Source: Monodelphis domestica
Lineage: Eukaryota; Chordata; Mammalia; Didelphimorphia; Didelphidae
Direction: 5' to 3'
Assembly (NCBI RefSeq): GCF_027887165.1
Contig: NC_077232.1
Coordinates: 5,610,410-5,674,409 of the forward strand
Length of the DNA: 64,000 nt
Both the position numbers and the translations under genes were made by a program. Below are positions 12,131-28,442 of this stretch, piece after piece (position 1 is the first letter of the stretch; each line of letters begins with the position of its first letter). The notes beneath the pieces are model-generated. The model was not told the DNA's origin, did not search any database, and was given only the letters and a program-made list of their open reading frames with translations.

Positions 12131-12137
12131 ATAATTG

Positions 12138-12325
12138 GACCGGGGCAGCTCAGTAGCTCAGCCTAGAGTCGGGAGGTCCTGGGTTCAAATTTGACCTTAA
12201 GACCCTTCTTAGCTGTGTGACCCTGGACAAGTCACTTCACCCCCACTGCCTGGCTCTTACTGCTCTTCTGCCTTGTACCAATCCACAGTACTGATTCTAA
12301 GACGGAAGGTCAGGGTCTTAAATAT
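12138..12325 (+). repeat. tRNA-derived marsupial SINE
   Basis: GGGGCAGCTCAGTAGCTCAG head, GGTCCTGGGTTCAAATTTG, GACCCTGGACAAGTCACTTC, tail TTCTAAGACGGAAGGTCAGG. Confidence 0.85.
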
Positions 12326-12710
12326 ATATATGCACACACATGACACTGCCAATGTGGGGGGGGGGAGACACAGAAACAGCAGCTTGGGAGGCCTGGATGG
12401 ACGACGTGTGGCCAGGACGCACACATGACCGGGGCCACGCCTAGGGAAGTCACTTCCCAGAGCTGCCCAGGCCCTCCGGCGTGGCCTCCAGCCAACCCCA
12501 TCTCTCCATTGAGCCAGAATCCTCTGTTCTTCTGTCGCTCGGTCATGCCACTCTCTGTAGGGCTGCTCCCTGGTACCATATGCAGGGATATAGCCACAGT
12601 GTGCCCTCTTCCCCCTTGAGAGAAGGACGAGTCCAGCTTGATGGCCCAAGAGGCCAGCCAAAGTTCCCCTGACCAGCAGCACTCAGGCAGCGAGCTAGGA
12701 AAAGCTCTGG

Positions 12711-13872
12711 GTCTTCTTTTCTCTCTTCTCTTTTTCCTTCTCTTTTCTTTTCTCTTCTATCTCTTCTCTTTTTTCTTCCATCTTTTCTCTCTTCTCTTTT
12801 TTCTTTTCACTCTTTTCTCTTCCTTTTCCTTCTCTTCTTTTATCTCTTCACTTCTTTTTCCTTCTTTTCTCTTCTTTTATCTCTTCTCTCCTCTTTTTTC
12901 TCTTCTCTTTTTCTCTTTTCTTTCTTCTTCTCTTTTTCTCTCTTCTCTTTTCCCTTCTCTCCTTTTATCTCTTCTCTTCTTTCTCTCTTCTCTTCTTCAA
13001 TCTCTTCTCTTATTTTTCCTTCTCTTTTCTCTTCTTTTATCTCTTCTTTTTCCTTCTTTTCTCTCTTCTCTTCTTTTATCTCTTTTCTTTTTTTCTCTTT
13101 TCTCTCTATTCTTCTTTTCTCTTTTCTATTCTTTTATCTCTTCCCTTCTCTTTTCTCTCTTCTCTTTTTCCTTCTCTTCTTTTTCCTTCTTTTCTATTCT
13201 CTTCTCTTTTCTCTCTTCTCTTCTTTTATCTTTTCTCTTCTTTTTCCTTCTCTTCTTTTCTCTTCTCTTTTTCCTTCTCTTTGTTTTCCTTCTCTTTTCT
13301 CTCTTCTCTTCTTTTTCCTTCTCTTCTCTTCTTTTATCTCTTTTCTCTTCTCTTTTTCCTTTTCTCTTCTCTTCTTTAATCTCTTCTCTTTTCTCTTCCT
13401 TTTCCTTCTCTTTTCTCTTCTATTTCTTCTCTTCTCTTTTCCCTTCTCTTTTCTCTCTTCTCTTTTCTCTTCTTTTTCCTTCTCTTCTTTTATCTCTTTT
13501 CACTTTTTCCTTCTCTTTTCTCTCTTCTCTTTTTCCTTCTCTTTTCTCTCTTCTTTAATCTCTTCTTTTCTCTTCCTTTCCTTCTCTTTTCTCTTCTCTT
13601 TTCCCTTCTTTTCTCTCTTCTTTTTTCCTTCTCTTCTTTTATCTCTTTTCTCTTCTCTTTTTCCTTCTCTTTTCTCTCTTCTCTTTTGCTTTCTCTTTTC
13701 TCTCTTCTCTTCTTTAATCTCTTCTCTTTTCTCTTCTTTTTCCTTCTCTTCTCTTCTTTTATCTCTTTTCTCTTCTCTTATCTCTTTTCTCTTCTCTTTT
13801 TCCTTCTGTTTTCTCTTCTATTCTTTTATTTCTTTTCTCTTCTCTTCTTTTATCTCTTCTCTTCTCGTCTTT
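12711..13872. repeat. 1.16-kb polypyrimidine tract (TCTTCTCTTTTTCC type)
   Basis: Almost only C and T on the plus strand, with units such as CTCTTCTCTTTTTCCTTC and CTTCTTTTATCTCTT repeated irregularly, interrupted by single A bases. Long apparent ORFs of Ser, Phe and Leu are an artefact of composition. Confidence 0.97.
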
Positions 13873-14072
13873 TCTTACCCCTGACCTTTCGTCTTGGAAT
13901 TAATACTATGTATTGGTTCCAAGGCAGAAGAGTGGGAAGGGCTAAGCCATGGGGGTTAAGTAACTTGCCCAGGGTCACCCAGCTGGGAAGTGTAGGAGGC
14001 CAGATTTGAACCCAGGACCACTCCTCTCTGGGCCTGGCTCTCCATCCACTGAGCCACCCAGCTACCCTTGAC
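13873..14072 (-). repeat. tRNA-derived marsupial SINE
   Basis: Minus copy next to the pyrimidine tract: TGACCTTTCGTCTTGGAATT, CCCAGGGTCACCCAGCTGG, GATTTGAACCCAGGACC, GAGCCACCCAGCTACCC. Confidence 0.85.
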
Positions 14073-14760
14073 CTTTAAGTATTTTCAATCTGTCTTTGGA
14101 CGCCGGGTTTGCTTTTCATCTCAGTTCTTCGTCATTCCAGACTCCTTTTAACTCAGCACATTCCTGATATTAGGCTTAACACTTCGCCTCACCTTAGAGG
14201 CTCTGCTTAGCAGGAGTGCCAAGGAGCCACGTGGCTTTTTTAGGTGGCAAAGTCCTTTTGGACCTCCACGATGTCCCCCGTCCTGCATTCACAGTCACGC
14301 AAGCCAAGAGAAGCAGCCACAGGGCTCCCTGCGTCCCGAAGGAGGAGGCATCCACCTCTGCAGCTCCACAAGGCTGCACCGCACTTTCCCCTGTTAGGTG
14401 TGAGAAGGAAGCCCCGAGTCTGAAATGAGGGGGAAGAGATTCCTCTGGTGAAGGGGCGGCCCCCAGGGGGGTCTCTGACTGACCCCCCAGCACTAGAGGG
14501 TCTCCAGAGAGGGGCCGCTGGAGAGGAGGCCCAAACAAGAACCGCCGGGGTCACAGCAGCCCTCCCAGCCGACCCGGAGCATCCCTGACCTCCACAGCGA
14601 GCCTCTGGGTTAGGCGGCTTCTAGAGGCTGAGGCTGCACACCTCCAGCAGGGTAAGACGAGGGCAGGCGCAAAGGCTCCCAAAGGGCCCCGACCTTCCCT
14701 GTTGGCATCTCAGCTTCAACTGCCGAAGGTCTTGCTTGGGGCCACCGAGGCTGAGATTGT
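14073..14760. other. Intergenic, no gene recognised
   Basis: Unique sequence; no domain, RNA or clear repeat seen. Confidence 0.35.
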
Positions 14761-14764
14761 ACCT

Positions 14765-15005
14765 CCTTCACTGCAAGGAAAAGTCCTACTTTACTGGGGT
14801 AAAACCAGTGCCCAGCACACAGTAGGCACTTAACACTCATTGGCGGCTTAGACAATAAATTCCTCCCATTCGATTGGGAGCTCCTTGAGGGCAGGGACTG
14901 CTTTTTGCCTCTTTTTATGGCCTAAGGGCTTAGCACAGGGCTCGGCACACAGTAGGTGCTTCATAAATGTCTACTGGTGGATTCTTGGATGATTAATCCT
15001 GTGGT
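14765..15005 (+). repeat. L2 LINE 3' end
   Basis: GGGAGCTCCTTGAGGGCAGG, CACACAGTAGGTGCTTCATA and an earlier CACACAGTAGGCACTTAACA are the typical L2 3' text. Confidence 0.75.
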
Positions 15006-15009
15006 TTCA

Positions 15010-15228
15010 CCCCTCCAGCCTATCAGCACCCTGAGGGTAGGCTTTGGTCTTTGTACTTCCCATGTGGCCAGCCCAGGGCCAGGATCCACTGCCCTGCTCT
15101 AGAGGATGGAAACAGGAACAGATCAGGCCCAGCCCTCAGCTCACTCCACCCCATGTAACCTGTAGTCAGGACCAGGAGGAGGGAGAGCCCTGAGAATGTG
15201 GGAGAGCCGAGAGTGCTCAGGGAGGAGG
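15010..15228 (-). repeat. 219-bp segment duplicated in inverted orientation at 34993-35211
   Basis: Reverse complement of this stretch equals 34993-35211 with only two mismatches in 219 positions by eye. See findings. Confidence 0.93.
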
Positions 15229-15279
15229 CCGGGCCGAGCTGGGGGGTCATGGGGACACACAGACACTCTGCCTCTTTCT

Positions 15280-15354
15280 CTCTCCTCTCCTCTCCTCTTC
15301 TCTCTGTCTCCCTCCCTCCCTCTCTCCTTCTCTGTCTGTCTGTGTGTGTGTGTG

Positions 15355-15403
<49 letters not shown>

Positions 15404-15412
15404 CACATGCCA
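15280..15412. repeat. TC, TG and CA dinucleotide repeats
   Basis: TCTCTCC block, then TGTC/TG repeats, then (CA)n at about 15367-15410. Confidence 0.9.
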
Positions 15413-16412
15413 CAAACAGCTGGCCTGCCCCAAGAGGTTTCTAACGGCCGAGGAGCTCCGCTGACTCCTGTGGGCCTCCTTTTCTAGCTTCCTGGTGCCT
15501 GGGCCCACATCCCTGGGCAGGGGGCGAGGCAAGGCTCCCTCTGCCCTCCTGGGGGCAGATCCCTGCTCACTCTAAGCTCTGGGATCGCCCAGGATGGGCT
15601 GCCTCCGCTGGGAAGGGTGGCTTCCAGGGTGCACCTTCATCTCTCAGAGACCAGGATGACGGAGGCACTGGAGATATGGATGTGTGTGTACATGTGTGTG
15701 CGTGTGTGCATGATCTACCCAAAGTGAACGTGAGGTAGCTGGGAGAACGGGGGACAGGGACGTCTCTCTTCTGATGGAGGTAAGTGCTTAGGCTGCCTCT
15801 GGAGAAGAACTGGGTGGTTCCAGGAGCACAACTGAGAAGGGAGGGCCTTCCAGTGCAAATGCACAGGTAGGATTTGAACTCGGGTCTTCCGGCATTTCTG
15901 TCGCTACCCTCCTGCCACGGGGGCCATCCAGCCTCTGCTCAAAGACCTCCTGGAGTCTGGGGTGCTCGGATGGCCTCTGGCTCTCTCCAGCGGTGCAGAC
16001 GTGGCCCACCTACACCAGGCCATCCTCCGGATCCCCATCGTGCTTGGCCAGGCCTCTGCAGGGGGCTCAGTCCCTCCTCTGCTGCTGGCCTCTGGGCAGA
16101 AAATCCGGGCGGCCTGCAGGGAGCTGCCTGGGCGAGTGCTGGGGCTCCCAGCGGCCCTCTAAGGCGCCTCCAGCCTCCCTCGTGCCCCAGGAGGCTGAGG
16201 AGCCGAGGAGACGCGGAGGGGGGACTCCCGCTGGCGGGGCAGGCTGCGCTGGCTGCCTCAGTCTCCCCCTCAGCCGCCCCCGAGGGCGCGCTGAGGCCAG
16301 CGGGGTGAGGGGACTTGGGGCGGGCCGGGCCGCCGGGGTCCCGGCATCCTCCGGGGCGAAGCTGTCCGGGGGCTCGGCTCGCTGATGCTCTTCTGTCCCG
16401 GCTCGCCCCCAG
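15413..16412. other. Region upstream of TBX10 exon 2
   Basis: GT-rich piece at 15682-15710, the alternative ATGGAG|GTAAGT at 15774, a short SINE remnant near 15850-15895, then GC-rich unique DNA with CpGs up to the exon 2 acceptor. Confidence 0.4.
15774..15779 (+). other. TBX10: Alternative candidate start exon of TBX10 (ATGGAG then donor GTAAGT)
   Basis: ATG GAG followed by GTAAGT lies 633 bp before exon 2. Human TBX10, as I remember it, begins M-E-A-F-L-S-A, so this would be the expected start. As written, however, ATGGAG joined to 16413 misses one base and breaks the T-box frame. Either the sequence lacks a G at the exon 2 border, or this is a chance match and the exon near 10.7 kb is used. 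Confidence 0.25.
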
Positions 16413-22319
<5,907 letters not shown>

Positions 22320-22685
22320 GGATCCAGCGGGCGGGCGCAGCGGGGTGGCAGAGCTGGGCCAGGATTGGCCCTGGGATGCGCAGAGCCGCCCCCTTGAGCC
22401 CCTCCCTTGTGTGCCGCCTCCCTTTAGCCTCCCGGCCCTCGCCAGCCCCTTCCCCAAAGGCTGCGGGGCAGCCAGGTCACGTGACTCGTCGCTTGCGGGG
22501 GGGGGGGGGAGAGGACACGCCCAATTTCCATCCTCTCCAGCTCCGCCCCTCCTCTGGGCCCCTCCCCCACCGGGAGCCCGAGGAGCCCAGAACCCCGAGG
22601 CTGGCCCGAGAGGGAGTGGGGGGGAAGCCGGGCTCGGCCGCTGCCAGGCGGGTGGCTCTGGCCCTCGTCGCCCCTTTCCTTGGAC

Positions 22686-22691
22686 ATTAAA
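22686..22691 (+). promoter_or_regulatory. TBX10: Poly(A) signal ATTAAA of TBX10
   Basis: ATTAAA lies 367 bp after the TBX10 stop and is followed within 20-30 bp by a GT-rich stretch (TGTGCTTGTG). It is the first hexamer after the stop and well before NUDT8. Confidence 0.65.
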
Positions 22692-23259
22692 CGACTTGGC
22701 CAGAACCGTGTGCTTGTGAAGCTGCTTTGGGGGGTCGGGGGGGCTCTCGGATACCCCAGCTGAGCCCGGAAGGGTTGCGGCACGAGGAAATGCTGGGACG
22801 GAAGCTGGCGTTTCCGTCAAGTCTGGCTCTTCCTGGGCTTTCTGGCCCCATTTTACAGGTGAAGAAACTGAGGCTCAGGTCACCCCACGAGGTAAACGTC
22901 TGGGTCGGGATCTGAACACGGATCTCTCCGGGAGAAACTCTCCCACTTTGGGAGGGGGCGGGGGACTGCCTAGACGGAGCCTAATGCAGTTACTGCCCTG
23001 CCTCCAGTCCCGCCTGGCGGGGTGACCCTGGGCAAGTCACTTCACCCTGTCAGCCTCAGTTTCCTCATCTGTAAGTGAAGCGGGAGAAGAGAATGACTCC
23101 GGGATTGAACAAGGAGGGGGTCTGGCTGTGCCTCAGCCTCCTTAGGAAGCGCCTCCTGCCGGTCCTTCCCCCCGTTGGGGTCCCCAGCACACAGTAGGCG
23201 CTTTAACAAAGCTTGCGGTCGCTCTCAGGACCTCGAGGTCATCCTCCCCCCGTTAGAGG
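22692..23259. other. TBX10-NUDT8 spacer
   Basis: MIR-like pieces at about 22845-22935 (-) and 22985-23095 (+, GACCCTGGGCAAGTCACTTC), and an L2 tail phrase at about 23187-23210. Confidence 0.5.
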
Positions 23260-23950
23260 GGAAAGGACTGGCCCAACGCCGCCGCCGCAGGACGGGGCCG
23301 AGCTGGACCCAAGCCCGGGAAGACGGAAGGGGGAGGGGGAGGGGGCCTCCCCGGCGCACACACACCCCAGCCCCTGAGCTGGGGGCGGAGCCTCCGCCTG
23401 CTTGGGGTCGGAGAGCTTCTGGGTCGGGGCGCGCCTCCTCCCACCCCACCCTGCGCGCCGGGCCCGCAGCACCCCGCCGGCCCCGCCCCCGCGGCCATCT
23501 TACTCCGGCGTTGGGCACCGCGGGCCCAGGTCAGTGCTGGGGCGGGGAGGGCGCGCCGATTGTCCCCTCCCCTCCCGGGAAGGCCCCCCCCCAGCTCCCC
23601 GCCGGCCTGGGCTTCGCGCCGCCCCCTGCTGGGCCGAGGGCCGCACTCGCCGCCGTGACCTGACCTTGAGCGCCCGACAGGGGCGGCCTCGGGACCGGCC
23701 CGCTTTTTACTGGAAGCCGCGCTCCTGGCAGGGAGGGAGGTGGGACTCGAACCCAGGCCCGAGCCCGGAGCCGAGGGGGGAGAACAAACGGGGCTCCTGG
23801 GGGGCGGAGACCCCGGGGGGGGGGCCGGGAGCCCGCCCCTACCCGCGGCTCCTCCCGGGGACACACGGGGAGAGCGAGGCAGAGAGGAGGAGCCGAGAGC
23901 GAGCCCGGACCCTGCGCACCTGGCAGGGCCCGCACAGGCTCCTGCCCCGG
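23260..23950 (+). promoter_or_regulatory. NUDT8: CpG-rich promoter region of NUDT8, with candidate 5' UTR exon
   Basis: Dense CpGs and GC boxes span this stretch upstream of NUDT8. GCGGCCATCTTACTCCGG at 23490-23507 combines a YY1-type site (CCATCTT) with an ETS-type CCGG, a common pair at TATA-less housekeeping starts. A donor CCAG|GTCAGT ends a possible non-coding exon at 23529, and CCGCAG before 24277 could be the matching acceptor just upstream of the ATG. The exact start site is inference. Confidence 0.55.
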
Positions 23951-23991
23951 CAGCCTCCCTCCCCCAGTGTCCCGTGGGGGGGGTTAAGGTT

Positions 23992-24100
23992 CAACGCCAG
24001 CCCCCCATGGAGGAGGCTCTCTGGATAGGCACCAGGCTTAGACAGGAGGTCCTGGGTTCAAATCCAGCCTCCACACTGCCTAGCTCTGCCCTCCTGCCTT
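23992..24100 (+). repeat. Partial tRNA-derived marsupial SINE
   Basis: Reads GGCACCAGGCTTAGACAGG, then the GGTCCTGGGTTCAAATC box B region, then CTCTGCCCTCCTGCCTTGG. Truncated and diverged. It lies less than 200 bp before the NUDT8 start. Confidence 0.7.
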
Positions 24101-24281
24101 GGGGCGATGTCAGTTCTGGGACAGGAGGGCAGCCAGAGGGCGGGGAGGCCTGGGGGCTCCCTGGTTGGGGGTACCGATTCCAGGCTGGCAGAAGGGCTCC
24201 GGGGGCCGGCAGGGAGGGGCCCCGGGGGAGAGGGAAAGCCTTGGCCTCGCTCAGCCGGGCCTCCTTCCGCCCGCAGGGGCC

Positions 24282-27200
24282 ATGCTGCCCACCCTGCGCC
24301 TGGCCAGCCGGCAGCCCGGGCCCTGGGGGGGCCCCGGCGCCCCGAGCCCCGAGGCCGCCGCTCGCCACTCGCTGTCCAGTGCCAACGAGCTGCGCTGCAG
24401 ACGCCTCCTGGAGGCCAGCACGGCCACGTACCGGCGGCGGGAGGCCATGGCGGGCGTGCTGGTGCCGCTGTGCTCCGTGCGGGGGGCGCCGTCCCTGCTC
24501 TACACACTGCGCTCCAGCCGCCTGACGGGGAGGCACAAGGGGGACGTCAGGTACCCCGCGCAGCGCGCCTGCCCCCCCTCGTGCAGGCCTGCGGGCCGTC
24601 TGTGAAACGGGGGCGTCACAGGGGGCGGGGGTCACGTGGGGGGCGTCGCGGGGGGGGGGGGGGGGGCGTGGAGCCCACAAGGCCGAGCCAGCCTTCCGGG
24701 GCAGGAGCTTGGCGTTGGGGGGACCCCGGAATCGAGAACACGAGAGCGGGAGCCCCGCAGCGAGGGGCTTCTGATGCCAGGAGGGGGGGGGGCGGCTGCC
24801 TTGCCCAGGTCAGCCCGGAGGGGGGCAGGGCACGGGCGGCGCTGCCCATGTTTTTGTGCCTCAGTTTCCCAGGGGGCAAGTGTGACCCTCAGGACAAGGA
24901 TATCGTGGACACGGCCCTCCGGGAGACGAGGGAAGAGCTGGGCCTGCCCATCCAGGAGGAGAACGTGTGGGGCGTCATGAAGCCAGTGACCGACAACGTA
25001 AGCGCGGCTCCTCGGCTCGGCCGGGGACCATGGCCGCCCCGGGGCTGCCTGCCCAATCGGCCCGGGCAGAGGAGAGATGGGAAGGGGGGCGAGACTTCCT
25101 TGAGGCCTGGAGATGGGGCCCAGGCCAGAGCAGGAGTGACCCTGCCCCACGCAGCAAAGGAAGGCTGTCCTGGAACCCTGGCTGGCCCCACCGGATCTTT
25201 GGCCCTGGCCGGGGGCTTCGGAAGACCTGGATTCCAGTCCTGCCTCGGCGCCGTGTGACCCTGGGACAGTCCCTCATCGAGATCAGCCTCCCTTCCCTTT
25301 CCTGCTCCGAACTTGGCTCCCTCCTTGTTTTGCCCACAGAAGAACTCCGTCATTGTCCCCGTCCTTGCCCACGTGGGGCCCCTGGAGTCCCTGGACCTCA
25401 CGCCTAACCCACAGGAGGTGAGTGAGCCCGAGCCTGGCTTTGCCCAGCGCGATTCAGCAGACCTCGATGCCAGCATGTGTCGTGGGGGGGCCCGGAGAGG
25501 GAAGCGCAGCTGCGAAGAGCTTGGAGCTCTCCCAGCGTGGAAGAACGTCCCCTGGGAGCGCGGAGTCGTCTCCTGCTAAAACAGTTTTGTTTTCCCCAGT
25601 TACGGGTGAAAACAATGAACATTTGTCTTTCCAAATTCTCTCCTCCCCCCTCGTCAAAGAAGGCGAGCAGTTCGATGCAGGTTAGACTTGTGCGGCCTGC
25701 AAACCATCTGCCTGTGGGAATTGGCTCAGAGTTCAAGTTCTGGTTCCGATGTCAGGACTATTGGTGCGGGGAAAGAGGAAGTCAGAAGGACTCCTTTGCC
25801 TGTTTTTCCCAAATAGTTTCTGTTGTATTGAAATTAATTGCCCATTCATTGTTGGCTGCCCAGCTAGGTGGCCCAGGGGCTAGAGCTGCAGGCCCGGAGT
25901 CAGGAAGACTCCACGTCCTGGGTTCAAATCTAGCCTCTCACATTTACTAGCTGTGCGATTCTGGGCAAGTCACTGAATGCCTCCATTGCTTCGCCGTGAC
26001 CACTCTTCTGCCTTAGAACTGGTACTTCATAATATTCTAAGAGAGAAGGTTGGTTAAAGAGGAGCTGGAGAAGGAAATGGCCAACCACCCAGTCTCTCTG
26101 CCAAGAAAACTCCAAATGGGGTCACAGAGTCAGACAGGAAGGAAATGACTGAACAACTAAAAGTGTTCAAATTCATTTGTGAATCCACCTGTTTATTTGG
26201 GGTTGGGGGGGGGTATCACCCCACGGCATTCAGCTTGTGCTTGTATCCTCTGTCAGCGTATACACCCTCTAAGTGCCCTATTAGTAATGAAGTTTTGGAG
26301 GTATGAATATCGGCCTCTTTAGGAACGAAACATCTTCATCTTCTTGAATCCCATGTCGTTTCTGTTTCTGTTTCTGTTTCTATTTCTGTTTCCTTTTTAT
26401 GCTTCCGTTGAGTCTTATATTTGAGAATTCTGTTCGGCGCTGCTCTTTTCATCAGGAATACTTGAAGGTTCTCTATTACATTAAATGTTTTCCCCCAGAA
26501 GGATCATACTCAAGATTTCCCAAGTAGGTGATTTTGGGTTGCAATCCTTGTTCCTTGCCACTCCCAGAGTGGCATATTCCAAGCCCTCTGATCCTTTAAT
26601 GTAGAAAATGATAAATCTTAGGTTATTGTGACTGTGGTTCTATATTTGAATTCTTCCTGGCTATTTGTAGTATTTTCTCTTTGGTCTTGGAGCTCCAGAA
26701 TTTGACAACAATATTCCTGGGAGTTTTCATTTAGGGCTCTCTTTTAGGAGGTGATCAGGAGATTGTTTCAAGTTTCCATTTTGCCCTCTGGTTCCAGGAT
26801 ATCAGGGTCGTTTTCCTTGATAATTTCTTGAAATGTGATCCCTAAACTCTTTCTTTGATCATGGTTTTCAAGTAGTTCAAAATTCTTCAAATATCTCTGA
26901 TCTATTTTCCAAGTCAGTTGTTTTTCTGATGAGATAGTTCACATTTCCTTTTCTTTTTTCCTTCTTTTGATTTTCTTTTATTGATTCTTGATTTCTTGCA
27001 GAATCGTTGGCTTCCACTTGCAGGATTCTAATTTTTAAGCTTTTCCTTTCTTCAGAGTTTTTGTACTTCTTTTTCTATTCTGCGTTTTAAGAAATTTGTC
27101 TCTTCACTGGATTTTTGCAACTCTTTTACCATTTGACCTATTCTGTTTGTTAAAGTGTCGTTTCTTCAGTATTTTTGTGCCTTTTTTACCAAGCTATTAA

Positions 27201-28018
27201 CTCACTTTGTTTTTTGGGGGTTTTTTGCCCATTTTCCCTCCACCTCTTACTTGATTTGTAAAATTCCTTTTGATCTCTTCCAGGACCTGAGACCAATTCC
27301 CATTTTTCTTTGAGGCTTCGCATGTAGCTGCTTTGATCTCATTGTCCACTTCTGATCTTTTCTGTCACTATAATAGCTTCTCTGATGAGGCTCTTTTTTA
27401 ATGTTTGCTCGTTTCTCTGATGCTTTTAATGCGACTGGAGGGGCCTCTGGGAGAACTTGGGCCGTTCCCTGCCTTTGCCCCGCCGTCTCGGCCTCACCCT
27501 GCTAGGCGAGCCTAGAGAATTTCTCCGCTCAGGCGGCCTGGGTTAGCTCGTTCGCTCGGCGCTGTGGAACAGCCTCTGCATCTGCGCTCCAGGGACGGAG
27601 AGCTCACTACCCGCCAAGGCGGCCCGTTTCCAGCCTTTTCAGAACAACCGTAGAACGATCCGAACGCCCAGGCTGGGGGCCTGCCGGGCGTACCAGGCCG
27701 CTTTCCCTCCGCCGCCCCCTCAGGACCTTGTCCGGGCCTCGGGCGCTTAAGTGCTGACCGCCCCTCTCTCACCAGGTGGAGGACGTCTTCACGATGCCGC
27801 TAAGCCACCTGCTGCACCCGCGGAACCAGGGCTACACCCACTTCTGCCAGCGGGGCCGCTTCCGCTACACCCTGCCCGTCTTCCTGCACGGCCCCTACCG
27901 CATCTGGGGGCTCACGGCCGTCTTCACGGAGCTCGCCCTGGAGATGCTGGCGCCGGGGACGTACCGCCGCATCGCCCGCGTCTCGGGGCCCCCGAGCAGG
28001 GGCGAGGCCGCCGCCTAG
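24282..28018 (+). CDS. NUDT8: NUDT8, mitochondrial CoA-type Nudix hydrolase
   Basis: Four exons, 24282-24550, 24865-24997, 25340-25417 and 27776-28018 (stop TAG), join in frame to 240 residues; human NUDT8 has about 236. The N-terminus is Arg-rich and lacks acidic residues (MLPTLRLASRQPG), fitting a mitochondrial presequence, and looks longer than the human one. Exon 1 carries the NUDT7/NUDT8 motif LLYTLRSSRLTGRHKGDV, which continues over the splice as SFPGGKCDP. Exon 2 has the Nudix helix ALRETREELGL with its metal-binding glutamates. Exon 4 has NQGYTHFCQRGRFRYTLPVF and WGLTAVFTE. Family knowledge: these enzymes cleave coenzyme A or acyl-CoA to 3',5'-ADP and a phosphopantetheine product. In the 23-residue Nudix signature the first glutamate is replaced (Lys here), as in other members of this branch. 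Intron 3 (2.36 kb) is enlarged by SINE and L1 sequence. Confidence 0.95.
25857..26160 (+). repeat. Composite SINE: tRNA-SINE head with MAR1-type tail
   Basis: The first 200 bp follow the common tRNA-derived SINE (CCAGCTAGGTGGCCCAG, CTGGGTTCAAATC, CTCTTCTGCCTTAGAAC). From about 26058 the text switches to a MAR1-like tail (GAGCTGGAGAAGGAAATGGC, CCAAATGGGGTCAC, ATGACTGAACAAC). It sits in NUDT8 intron 3. Confidence 0.75.
26165..27425 (-). repeat. L1 LINE fragment, antisense (5' region / ORF1 coiled-coil portion)
   Basis: T-rich on the plus strand with recurrent phrases such as CCAAGTCAGTTGTTTTTCTG, TTGATTCTTGATTTCTTGCA and TTCTTCAGTATTTTTGTGCC. These are the reverse complement of the A-rich 5'/ORF1 part of marsupial L1. 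A second copy with the same text lies at 61.44-62.1 kb. Many in-frame stops on both strands show that it is dead. It occupies most of NUDT8 intron 3. Confidence 0.65.
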
Positions 28019-28436
28019 AGGCCGCCGAGGGGCTGCCCGAGAAGGGCCTGAGCCCGCCGGGGCCGCCGAGGGGGATCCCCTCTGGGGCCAGCCTCGCTGC
28101 TGCTCCGTGTGCAGAGCACTGGGAAGGGCTCGGCCCCCCAGCCTCCTTCCTTCTGTGGGAGGCTTTTCTGGGGGTCTCCCGTCTCCCCACTGTCCAGGGG
28201 CTCCCCATTTCTGATTCCCTGCTTCATGCTTTTCTGAACCCCATTCGTTTGGGCTCACCCGTTCCTGGAAGGCTGGGCCTGGTTTTTGCCTTACTGTATC
28301 TCGCTGTGCGGCCGGCGTCTGATGCGAGCAAGCAGTTCATAGATGTTTGTGGATCGACTCCTCAACCTGGAAATAGTCGCCTTAGAATCAGCCTCCGTCT
28401 AGAGTCCACCATCTTGACGCCACCTCAGTCCGACTT

Positions 28437-28442
28437 AATAAA
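28437..28442 (+). promoter_or_regulatory. NUDT8: Poly(A) signal AATAAA of NUDT8
   Basis: AATAAA 419 bp after the stop, followed by a GTTGTCTGG-type downstream element. No earlier AATAAA is seen in the 3' UTR. Confidence 0.7.

Noticed and set aside
12638-13558. 306-residue open frame rich in Ser, Phe and Leu
   Set aside because: Translation of the polypyrimidine tract; no domain, no splice structure, and composition alone keeps it open.
24107-25258. 383-residue frame overlapping NUDT8
   Set aside because: Out of frame with the conserved NUDT8 exons and runs through introns.
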